A DNA stretch of 64,000 bases from Clostridia bacterium (GTDB lineage: Bacteria > Bacillota > Clostridia > Oscillospirales > QAKW01), in the NCBI GenBank assembly GCA_017464525.1, contig JAFTZM010000008.1:1-64000 (forward strand), written 5' to 3'. Below, in pieces: positions 45,231-55,800 of this stretch. The notes below the pieces were generated by a model, which saw nothing but the letters and a program-made list of their open reading frames with translations, was not told the DNA's origin and made no database searches. The first letter of the stretch is position 1, and every line of letters starts with the position of its first letter. A program made the position numbers and the translations under genes.

Positions 45231-48200
45231 ATGGTCACAAGAAAAACACGGCTGACCTCTGCTCTGCTTTCCGTTCTGATGGTTCTCACGATGCTGGCAG
45301 GCTTCGTGGTTCCCATGAGCGCAGAGTCCAGCTACCCCTCTGTAACAACCGTTACAGCTGAAGTCACCGGCACTGATTACTCTATTGCTAACGCAAGTGA
45401 CTGGATGTACGTCTTTAATAACCTTGCTTGGTTTAATAAAGACGGTGTCACCCTGCACCTTTCCGGCAATGTGGATTTTAAAGGTGCTGCCACCTTTACT
45501 GGATTTGTTAATCCCATGTTCTCTTTTGATGGGCATGGTTATACCATCTCCAACTGGGGTACCGAAGCCGCTCCCGTTACCACTCCCGGTATGTTTGCCC
45601 CCGATTACGGCTATGCTTCCAGTGTGGATTTCATTAAGAACGTAACGCTGGAGAACTGCTATGCAAAGGCTTCCAGAAACAGTTGCATTGCTTTGATCTA
45701 CTCTGCCGGTCACTCCAACGGCGGAGCCAACCTTCCCGAGACCTTTACCATGGAGAATGTTCACGTTAAGGATAGCTCCTTCACTGCCGCAGGCGGCCAA
45801 GTGCACGGCATCCTTTTGGCTCGTTATGCCAACAGCACCGAGTCCACTGTCGTGAACATTACCAACTGCTCCATCGTTGGTACTACCTTTGATGTGACTG
45901 CCGCCGATGAGCATAACGGCTTGGTTGTAGGTAAGCCCCGCGGCAACAATACCGCAGATACTACCGGTGTATACAACATCACCGACCTTAAATTGGTTCG
46001 GAATACCATCATCGGCGCAAATCAGGGCACTGGCCTGATCTTTGGTACCGTTGAGGACAGCAAGACTACCGTCAACCTGAAGAACGCCATCGCGATCGAT
46101 AACACGATGAACGTGAAGGAAGGCGTGGGTGTCGGTGTTGTCGGCGCCAGCGTAGAAGGCAAACTGAACATTCAGGATTCCATCTTCCAGAACTCCGGTG
46201 CTGTCGGAACTAACATTGGCGTTCACCTGCTGGGCAACGGTTACGGCAGTACCCCCCAGTTGACCGGTCTTTCCAACGTTTATCTTTCCAATGATATAAC
46301 CCTTGTAGAGGGTAAGACTACCGATCTTGCCGCAGTTACCGATTCCGCAAAGCTGCTTGAGGCTGCTTATAAGGCCAATCAGGGCGGCTACACCAACAAG
46401 TGGACCATTACAAATGGGCTCGTTGATGCTGACGGCGAGGGCGTTCTGCCTGTAAAAGCTACCATTAAGTGCGATAGCGGTTCCGATGAGGTTCTGTATG
46501 GAGTGCAGTATGGAACGCTTACCCTGAACTATGGCGGCACCCCCGAGAATATCGCGGGTTACAGCATTGTGGCTCCTGCTAACGGTGCTACTGTAAGCGG
46601 TTCTACCTTGACCCTTGGCTCTTCTGATATCGTTATTACCGCAAGCCTGATGGGTCTCAATTATGCAGATCTGGACGAAGCTGTTGCGGCTTTCGAAGGT
46701 AAGAATACTGCTTATTATGCTTCTTCTACCTATGAGCAGTCTCTGGCCGATCTGCTGGCCGAGATCGCTGCCAAGCGTGAGGGCGAGACCTTCGCCGATC
46801 AGGACGAAGTCAGCTCCTATATCGTTAAGTTGAAGACCTATGCCCTTGACGTTTATCCCAATCTTCCCCTCGCTTCCGAGGTCGATCAGTATGCAGATGC
46901 TAATGATTATCTGGTCAACTCCCTCGGCGAGCTGGAGTATGTAGCCAAGAATCCCACAAAGTATGCTGCTGCCGATACCATCCATCTGGGTGCTGAGATC
47001 ACCGTTACCGCCGGCTCTGCCGCCAACCGTCTGGGCAACTTCTCCGCGAAGATCGACGGCCACGGCTACGCCATCAAGGGCGTTACCTTCGATGGCAACA
47101 ACGTTAATCTCTCCTCTTGGATCGATACCTATACCGGTTCCTATATCGGCAATCTGGTCGTCGACGGTTGGACCCTGACCAATATGGGCTGGAAGGGTGG
47201 TCTGCTGATCGGCTATGCCACCGGTGCTTCTTCCTTGACCGTCGAGAATATCACCGTTAAGAACTGCGCCATGGATAAGGCTTCCAACTACGGTTCCTTC
47301 ACCATCGCAGACTGCGACACCGCTTCTCTGACCCTGAAGAACATCAACATCATTGATAACACCTTTACCCGTGGTACCGGTACCGGCAACAGCGGTCTGC
47401 TGCTGGGTCGTTACAATAAGGGTGCCGGTACTCTCGATGTAGATGATATCTATATCTCCGGCAACACCGTGAATGGTGTAGTTATTAAAAATGGCATCTA
47501 CAGCTCCGGTGCCGGTCTGGTTATCGGCGAGGTGACTGCCGCCAAAACTACCGTGAACAACGTGATCACTGTTAACACCACCATTGGGGAAGGGCACGAA
47601 GTAAACGGTCTGCTCTTTGGCCGTGTGAAGGGTGCTTCTCCCGTTGTAGATAATGTGGTGATCGAGGCTGGCGCTTGGGCGGCGCTGCCTGTTGCCCGTC
47701 TGCAGAAGACCGACAATGTGCACGATGCCAATAATGCGGCTACTGTTACCGTTACCAATTTGTATACCGATGCTACCAATCTGACCACCGGCGACCTGAC
47801 CGCCGCCAACACCCCTGTCGCTGCCGCCGAGATCCATAACGGTGCCGTTGCATTCGCTCTGAATGCCGCCGGTGTGGAGAAGACTTATGTGATCACCGAG
47901 GATGGCATCGCATTCGGTGCCGAGGGCAAGCCCGTTCAGGTGATTCTGGTTGCCGGCGAGCAGACTATCGCTACGCTGTATACCGATGTTAACGGCAAGC
48001 TGATCGGTCTCACCGATGAAATGATCAATGCCGCTAACTGGGGCGTTGACCTCACCACCGCAGTTTACAACGAAAACACCACCGTTACCGGTGTTCTGGT
48101 TCCCGAGTTCGTTGTTGGCGATGTTGCCGGCAAGAACGGCGATACTCTGGACGTTTCCGTTTCTATTAAGAATAATCCCGGCTTTGTGGGCGCAGAGATC

Positions 48201-49682
48201 AAGGTGTCCTACGATGCCACCGCTCTGCAGCTGGCTGGCCTTGCCAAGGGCGACGTGGATGTTCTGCCTGTAGTCGGCAATCCTGTTGTTGCGGATGGCG
48301 TGGCTACCGTTGAGATCGCTCTGATTGCTCTGGACGGTAATATGCCCACCGATATCACCACCGACGGTGTGATTGGCTACCTGCAGTTCAAGATCCTTGA
48401 TGCCGCCAAGCCCGGCAATTACGATGTGACCGTCGAGTCCATCGAGATCGTTAATAAGGCCGAGAAAGTAATCGACGTGAAGACTGCCGCCGGCACCGTT
48501 ACCGTTGAGTGTAACTTCCAGCTGGTTGCTCCTTCCAATGATACCGCTCCCGAAGAGGCTGCTCATTATTATGCTTGCACCTGTGGTGAGGTTCAGACTT
48601 CCGAGAAGTGCTCCGAGACCGAGGGCTGGCAGTATGAAAAGATCGATTCTACCTGCACCGAGGAAGGCTCTTTGACCGCCTCCTGCGCAGTCTGCGGATA
48701 TAACCACAGCTCTGTGATCTCCAAAAAGTCTCATGCGACGAATGTGGTTGAAGCTAAGGAACCCAGCTGCGAAGAGGCTGGTAATAACGAGTATTACCTC
48801 TGCGATACCTGCGGTAAGGCCTTTAAGGATGCCGAAGGCACCCAGGAGACTACTGTGGAGGCCGAGACCCTGCCTGCCACCGACCATGCTTATCCCAGAG
48901 GCTGGACCCATGTTGAGGGCACCGATACCCACACCAAGGTCTGCGCCAACGGCTGCGGCAAGGATCTGATCGAGAATTGCGGCGGCGAATGGACTGTTGA
49001 GGGCGAAGAAAAGGTCAAGACCTGCCCCGATTGCGGCAATGTTGCAAGAGCACCTCTCGCTCCTCCCACTACCCTGGAGGTCGAGGCTGAGACCGCCACC
49101 CCCGGCAAGACCGTTGCGCTGAAGCTGAGCGTGAAGGATAACGCCGGTCTCTCCGGTGCGAAGATCACCGTGACCTATGATGCCAGCGTGCTGGGCGTTG
49201 CTGATATCCAGCTGCCCGAAGGCGCTCTGGTTGATATCGGCCCTGAGACCCATCTGGGCGCCGGCACCGAGGTTGCTACCAACATCGTATTTGTTCTGCC
49301 TGCCGAGATGACTGAGGATGGCGTATTTGCCACCCTGATCCTGAATGTGGACACCACCGCCGAGATCGGCGAGCACGCCATCAAGATCGATGTGGAGGCC
49401 GCCGGCTACGATCTGGCGGAGTACACCATGACCTATACCGGCACCGTGACCGTTGAGGAGCCCGCTTACCTGCCCGGCGATATCAACGGTGATGGCAAGG
49501 TCTCCATCTCCGATGCTGTTATGATGATGCGTGTAGCCGCCGGCGATGCCGAGGTGATCGCAGTTGCCGACCTGGTGGCCGGTAATGTGACCACCGAGGG
49601 CGATACTGCCGAGATGGTGATCAATACCAACGATATCATCCTGGTTCTCCAGTACCTGAACGGTACCGTGAAGGAACTGTAA
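45231..49682 (+). CDS. Giant secreted protein 4: two cohesin-like domains and dockerin
   Basis: 1483 residues, the shortest of the five giants. Signal peptide ends VPMSAES. It lacks the N-terminal GLUG-type modules of the others and instead has two copies of the module that is last in its paralogues (about 20-330 and 545-850), separated by a helical linker (~477-545, LDEAVAAFEGKNTAYY). Cohesin-like domain 1 at ~957-1097 (GDTLDVSVSIKNNPGFVG). Cys-rich repeats at ~1098-1275, one a close copy of the 51-residue repeat of protein 3. Cohesin-like domain 2 at ~1280-1412 (GKTVALKLSVKDNAGLSG, MTEDGVFATLILNV). Dockerin-like domain 1414-1483 begins DINGDGKVSISD. No catalytic domain. Same promoter class as its neighbours. 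Confidence 0.85.
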   Translation: MVTRKTRLTSALLSVLMVLTMLAGFVVPMSAESSYPSVTTVTAEVTGTDYSIANASDWMYVFNNLAWFNKDGVTLHLSGNVDFKGAATFTGFVNPMFSFDGHGYTISNWGTEAAPVTTPGMFAPDYGYASSVDFIKNVTLENCYAKASRNSCIALIYSAGHSNGGANLPETFTMENVHVKDSSFTAAGGQVHGILLARYANSTESTVVNITNCSIVGTTFDVTAADEHNGLVVGKPRGNNTADTTGVYNITDLKLVRNTIIGANQGTGLIFGTVEDSKTTVNLKNAIAIDNTMNVKEGVGVGVVGASVEGKLNIQDSIFQNSGAVGTNIGVHLLGNGYGSTPQLTGLSNVYLSNDITLVEGKTTDLAAVTDSAKLLEAAYKANQGGYTNKWTITNGLVDADGEGVLPVKATIKCDSGSDEVLYGVQYGTLTLNYGGTPENIAGYSIVAPANGATVSGSTLTLGSSDIVITASLMGLNYADLDEAVAAFEGKNTAYYASSTYEQSLADLLAEIAAKREGETFADQDEVSSYIVKLKTYALDVYPNLPLASEVDQYADANDYLVNSLGELEYVAKNPTKYAAADTIHLGAEITVTAGSAANRLGNFSAKIDGHGYAIKGVTFDGNNVNLSSWIDTYTGSYIGNLVVDGWTLTNMGWKGGLLIGYATGASSLTVENITVKNCAMDKASNYGSFTIADCDTASLTLKNINIIDNTFTRGTGTGNSGLLLGRYNKGAGTLDVDDIYISGNTVNGVVIKNGIYSSGAGLVIGEVTAAKTTVNNVITVNTTIGEGHEVNGLLFGRVKGASPVVDNVVIEAGAWAALPVARLQKTDNVHDANNAATVTVTNLYTDATNLTTGDLTAANTPVAAAEIHNGAVAFALNAAGVEKTYVITEDGIAFGAEGKPVQVILVAGEQTIATLYTDVNGKLIGLTDEMINAANWGVDLTTAVYNENTTVTGVLVPEFVVGDVAGKNGDTLDVSVSIKNNPGFVGAEIKVSYDATALQLAGLAKGDVDVLPVVGNPVVADGVATVEIALIALDGNMPTDITTDGVIGYLQFKILDAAKPGNYDVTVESIEIVNKAEKVIDVKTAAGTVTVECNFQLVAPSNDTAPEEAAHYYACTCGEVQTSEKCSETEGWQYEKIDSTCTEEGSLTASCAVCGYNHSSVISKKSHATNVVEAKEPSCEEAGNNEYYLCDTCGKAFKDAEGTQETTVEAETLPATDHAYPRGWTHVEGTDTHTKVCANGCGKDLIENCGGEWTVEGEEKVKTCPDCGNVARAPLAPPTTLEVEAETATPGKTVALKLSVKDNAGLSGAKITVTYDASVLGVADIQLPEGALVDIGPETHLGAGTEVATNIVFVLPAEMTEDGVFATLILNVDTTAEIGEHAIKIDVEAAGYDLAEYTMTYTGTVTVEEPAYLPGDINGDGKVSISDAVMMMRVAAGDAEVIAVADLVAGNVTTEGDTAEMVINTNDIILVLQYLNGTVKEL

Positions 49683-49693
49683 AATCTCAAGTG

Positions 49694-49726
49694 AAAACAG
49701 CGCAAGCTTTGGCTTGCGCTGTTTTT
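49694..49726 (+). terminator. Terminator of surface gene 4
   Basis: AAAACAGCGCAAGC, loop TTTG, GCTTGCGCTGTTTT; identical to the gene 3 terminator except in the loop. Confidence 0.92.
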
Positions 49727-49736
49727 GTTTTATAAA

Positions 49737-49846
49737 TGTCACAAAATGTTTGAAAAAAACCACATAAAATAATGTAAAATAATAACATTATATGCTACAA
49801 TTATACCATAATACTGGGTCAGTCCCCAAGAGAGGGGTCTTGGCCC
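49737..49846 (+). promoter_or_regulatory. Array promoter 5 with upstream element and leader hairpin
   Basis: Upstream GTCACAAAATGTTTGA and CCACATAAAATAATG; -35 TGTAAA (49773-49778), 17-nt spacer, -10 TACAAT (49796-49801) with TGC before it. Leader hairpin 49816-49846: outer GGGTCA/TGGCCC, inner CCCC/GGGG. The leader up to the ATG is almost identical to that of gene 2. Confidence 0.73.
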
Positions 49847-49876
49847 GAAAAATATTTTCTTTAGGAGGAAAATAGT

Positions 49877-52800
49877 ATGGTCACAAGAAAGACAAGACTG
49901 ATGTCCGGTTTTGTTGCCATCATGATGATCATCTCGCTGTTTACCGCATTTGTGATCCCGGTAAGCGCCGAGAGCGGTACTGTAGCAGGTACCGGCCTTT
50001 ATGATGCTACAGCCTTGCCGGATATCGCAGATGGCTATACCGGCGCAACGGCCTATCAGGTCAAGGATGCTGCCGGTCTTCATGCCTTGGCTGATATTGT
50101 AAACGAGGATAGATTCAATCTGTCCGGGGTTACGATCTATCAGACTGCCGATATCGATCTGGGCTGGGAGCCCTTTGCCGGTATCGGTTATAACCATGGC
50201 TCCGGCACCGCAAGGCAGGGCTTTAGCGGTACCTATGACGGTAACGGCTTTATTATCGAGGGCCTTTATATTGCTCGTACCGGCGATAGTGTTGGCTCTT
50301 CCGGTCTCTTTGGTACACTTAACAGCGGTGCTACCGTTAAGAACGTTGGTATCGCCAGCGGTTTTGTGTATGGCCGTGTTTGGGTCGGCGCTATTGTGGG
50401 CCGTACCAACGGAAATAATAAGATCTTGAACTGCTGGAGCGCTGCTACTGTTGTGGCTACCGATGCCATGAGCGCCGGCGGTATCGTGGGCTCCCTGGCC
50501 GGCGGCGGCGTAGTTGCTGCTAATTGCTACAATTTGGGCCTGCTGATCTGCTCCACCGGTAAGATCGCCGGTATCTCCGGCTGGACCAATAACGCCGATG
50601 CTGTACTTGCAGATAACTACAATGCCGGTCAGATTGTTGGCCATTTCAACGGTCTTGCTGCCGGTGAACCCAACTGTATGTATGACTATTCCCCCATCGT
50701 CATTCACGATTATTCCCAGGAACGTGCTACCGCATCCGAGAATAACTACTATGTGAAGGGCCGCGGTAAGATCAGCTCTGTGAAGGAGTCCGGTTTGACC
50801 GAGGTTCCCCGCGATGATAAGGTTGTTGCCCTTGTTGCCAGCGATGCTGCCACCGGTGTGGAGGCATCTGCCCTGACCGACGGCACTCTGGCTGCTGCCC
50901 TGAACGGTGACGGTCTGGATTATGCCCCCGATGGTTACACCATGGCCTATGAGAACGTGGAAGGCGTGGGCTATCCTGTGCTGACCTATCGCAAGGACGG
51001 TGCCATCGTGGCTCAGCGCACCGCCACCGCTACCGATCTGGTGAACGGCGACGATACCGCTTTGGCTAACAGCACCGTATGGCAGGCTTTCAAGTCCTGG
51101 GCAGACGGCAAAGGCCCCTCTTCCATCTTTGAGATGGAGATCACCCTGACCAGCGCTGCCGATCTGTGGCTGGTTGCTATGGTCAGCGGTACCAATACCT
51201 TTAAGGGTACCATCAATCTGGGCGCCGATATTGATATGGCCGATCTGGCTGTTAACGGCGTAAAGTATCATATTCCCATCGCTGCTGCCGGCGGGAACTT
51301 CAACGGCACCTTCGATGGCCAGAACCACATCATTAAGAACTGGACTGTTTATGCCCCCATGTTCGGTGAGTCCCCCCGCGGCGGCCTGATTTCCCATGTA
51401 AACGGCGCTACTGTGAAGAACGTGGGTATGGTCGATTCCTACACCAGATATGAGCGTCTGACCCACGAGGTCAACTACGGCTACGTGTATCCCGCTCTGC
51501 TGGTTGAGCGTGAGCCCACCAGTGAGCAGACCTACACTACCCTGACCATGGACAACTGCTTTGCAGAGGGTACCGTATACTGCGAAAATGTCAATAACGT
51601 CAATAATGTCGGCGGTGTCTTCAGTACCGCATGGGGCGATGACGTTGCCATCACCAACTGCTGGTCCGATGTAAACTACATCGATGCTGTTAGTGCTAAG
51701 GCCGGTAAGGGCCGTGCTATGGGTAAACTGAATACCACCAGCATCGCTGTATCCGGCATCTATCAGGTGGACGACGGCACCTTCATTCCCGGTGCCGATA
51801 ACCTTTCCGACGATCTTTCTACCCACCTCACCGACGTGAGCTGCAAGGATGCTTCCTTGGCTGCCGCTCTGAACGAGAAGATGGGCGAGAAGTGGATCTA
51901 CAACGGTGAGTACACCACCTTCGCCGGCAACACCGCTCCTGCTGCTACCAAGGTGGAGCAGGCTGCCAAGGCTGCCGCTAAGCTGGCTGAGCTGGACTTC
52001 ACCTACTTTGCTGAGGCCGATGCCCTGCAGGCTGCTTACGATGCGCTGGTTACCGCTACGGATGAAGCTGCTGCTACCACCGCTCTGGCTGCCTACGCTG
52101 CTCTGACCTATACCATCAAGGATGGCGTATATGTTCCCATTACCAAGGCAGAGATCTACCTGCCCTATATGGATACCATCAATTGGGGCATCTCCACCTT
52201 TGAAGATTGGGCCGCTTTTGCGCATCTTTCTGTCAATTCTTATTTTGTAGGGCAGAACTTTCACCTGACCAATGATATCGACATGGGCAACCGCGCTGTC
52301 GATTCTGTCAACCCCCAGCACTATTATCTGAATGATAAGGGTGAGGCCAAGAGCGTCGGTACCACCTTCCAGGGTGTCTTCGACGGTCACGGCTATGTTC
52401 TGAAGAACTACCGCAATAACATCAACCTGACCTACTACTACAAGGCCGGTGTATTTGGTGACATCTCCAAGGGTACCATCAAGAACTTTGGTGTTGCCAG
52501 CGGCTTGGTCAAGTGCTACAACAGCCAGAATAAGATCGAGCCTCTGATCGGCGGTCTCGCCGGCGTTTCCACCAATAATGCTAAGGTCAGCTACTGCTGG
52601 TTCGGCGCTGATATTGATGCTACTTCTTTCACCAGCACCAGCCCCGGCATCACCATTTCCGGTATCGCCCGTACCACCAACGACGGTAACGTGATCGATA
52701 ACTGCTATGCGACCGGTAATATTTCCGGTAATACCGGCGCTGCCTCCTATGCCGGCGGTCTTTCCGGTTATTCTCAGGCTTCCGGTGAGTTCTATAACTG

Positions 52801-55800
52801 CTTCTACGGCGGCGGTACTCTTTCTGGCAAGACACCCGGTTTGCTGCGCTACAACGGTGATGCTAAGGAAGCTTATTTTGCAAACACTTACATCTGCGGT
52901 CCCTATAGCTTTGACCCACAGAAAACGCATGCCAATGAAGCCAACTATGAGCTGGGCGCTGATGCCTACTCCACCGGTGAGCTGGCTTACCGCCTGAATA
53001 CCGGTTATGTGGAGGGCAAGGGTACCAAGGGCTATTACACCCTGGCGGACAGCAAGACCGTATTCGGTACCGAAGCCAACCAGACCCGCAAGCTGACCAT
53101 TGAAAAGAAGCTGGAGGACGGTTCTCTGGTAGAGTCCACCGCCGAGTATGTCAATGCCGGCACCGTTTATACCATCAATGCTCCTGCCGGTTATGAGCCG
53201 GTGGCCGAGGGCCTCAATCAGTACGATGCCGAGGCCGGCACCTTTGTGATGCCCACCACCGATGCCACTCTGGTTCTGCAGTTCTCCGGCGAGGCCGATG
53301 CGTTGATGCAGAATATTGTGGATTCCTATGCCCCGTTTATCGAGGGCTATGAGGAGGATTTCGACCTCTTCAATCAGGAAGAAAAGATGCGTGCATCCTA
53401 TAATGCCGCCCTCTCCGTGCTGGAAGGCACCGCCGAGGATGTTCCCGCTGCAGTTGCTACTGCTACCGAGAATTTTGTTGCAGTTGCAAACCTCACCCTC
53501 AAGAAAGCTTATCCCTACTATCCTTCCCTGAGAAATATTGAGGTCTATAAGGATCTGAATACCGCCAATGCGGAAGGCCGCATTAACTGGGGTATCCATT
53601 CTGTTGAGGATTGGAAATACCTTATCGAGGATAGGTTCGATCCCGCTTCTGCCAAGTATCTGGGCAGTGATCCTAACACCAAGATCAACGGTAAGGACGG
53701 AAATTATACCTACATCCTGAATGTGACCCATGATCTGGACTTTAACAACGAAGAAATGTCTCCGCTTTACTGCGACACCAACTGGACCCTGGACGGCCAC
53801 GGCAATTCCTTCAAGAATGTTAATATCGTGGAAACCATCGCTGATCCTGAAAGTGCAACCTATGTAGGTCTGCTGGGTGGCCAGCCTTGGAACGTGATTA
53901 TCCAGAATCTAGGTATGGAAGGCGGTACTGTGAAGGTTACCGGTACCAATGCTAACGCCAAGTCCGTTTATGTATCTTCCTTCTATGGCTACAACGGCGG
54001 CTATTCTGCGCGCCTCTTCAACTCCTGGAGTACCGCAGATGTAATTCTGGATGTGGCCGGCGGTTCCGACCTCATCGCATCCGGTTTGATCAACTTCACC
54101 CGTCCCGTTGCAGTTACTAACTGCTATTTCGGCGGTACTGTTACCTCCAACGGTAAGTCTGCTGTGATCTGGTGCACCGACGGATCCAGCGATGAGATCT
54201 ATAAGAATGTATGGAGCTCCGCAGAAGGTCTGCAGTTCTCCAATATTGCAAACGGCGCTTCCTCCACCGCAGGAGTCGTTTCCGCCGATGCTGTTGAGTC
54301 CGGCGAGATCGCTTACCTGCTGAACAATAACTATACTGCCTGCAACTATGATAGCTACTATCCCGCAGGCCACCCCTACTTCGATGTAGTTGACGGTGTT
54401 ACCGTCCGTGTCGATGCCGATCCCGAACTGAGAAAGATCACCATGAAGCTGGCCGGCTACGAGGATAAGACCCTCTACGGCAGCGACGGTGAGACTGTTA
54501 CCCTGAACTATGTGGATGGCGCTTCCTACGCCATTGCCTCCGGCAACGGTACTCTGGAGGGTGATCAGCTGACCATCGACGGCGAGGCTATCATCACCGT
54601 AACTGCCGAGAACATCCTCATTCTGGATGAGTTGAAGGCAGCCGTTGCCCTCTACGACGGCAAGAACACTGCCTACTACACCAATGATAACGGCGATTCC
54701 CTCGCCGAGATCCTGGCCACCGCCAATGGCATCATCGCCGGAGATGTGCAGGCCGATCAGGCTATGGTAAATGCCTATGCTGAGATGGTGAAGAGTTTCT
54801 ATCTGGCCGATGCATATCCTGCTCTGCCCAAGATGTCCGAATATGCCACTTATCCCGGATTGAGCGGATATCTGGTCTACGACCTGGCTGATCTGGAGGC
54901 TGTTGTGAAGAGCATGGGCAACCTCACCGCCGAGCAGACCATCTACCTGATGGCTGATATCGAGGTGACCGAAGGCTCTGTTGCCAATAGCATGAAGGGT
55001 CTGAAGGCCAGCATCGACGGTAATGGCTATGCCATCAAGAATGTTCACGTTGTGGGCGTTGAAGACGACTGGGGCGGCAGCGCCTGGTTGGGCAACTACA
55101 CCGGCTTGAGCATCAAGAACTTGGTAATCGATGGCTGGACCACCGAGACGATGGGCTGGCAGGCTGCTCTGCTGGTAAGCACCGCTTCGGCCGATACCAC
55201 TTTTGAGAATATTACCATTAAGAATTCTACCGTTACCGGCGGTACTGTTCGGAACGGTCTGGGTGCTCTGATTGGTATTGTTCGTACTACTACGATCACT
55301 GTTAAGAACATTCGCATCGAAAACACGACCTTGCTTCGCAATTCCGGAAACTTCGGCTTTGTTCTGGGTCGTAACGAAAACGGTGTAGCCAACATTGATG
55401 GCGTATATCTGGTCAACAATACCATCGGTGCGGTGGATGAGAATGTTAACCAAGGCGCCAGCGGCCGCGGTATTCTGGTCGGTGAGTCTACCGGATCTAC
55501 CGCTTTGAAGAACATCGCTGTATTCAACACCTCCTTTAAGGATGATGTTACTGTTCTTGGCGTTCTTGCCGGTTGCCTGAAGGTAGGCGACGACGGCGCA
55601 AGTGCCGGCAACACCGCCGCTTCCTTGTCCATGAGTAACATTATGGTTGAGGATTGTGGCGATGCGCCCCTGATCTATAAGGCTAATGCCAATGGCACCT
55701 GCACCTATAGCAATGTTTATACCGATGCTGAAAAGATCATCGGAAAGAATGATGAGGTTGCAAACCTCACTGCTCTGACTGCAGATCAGTATACAGAAGC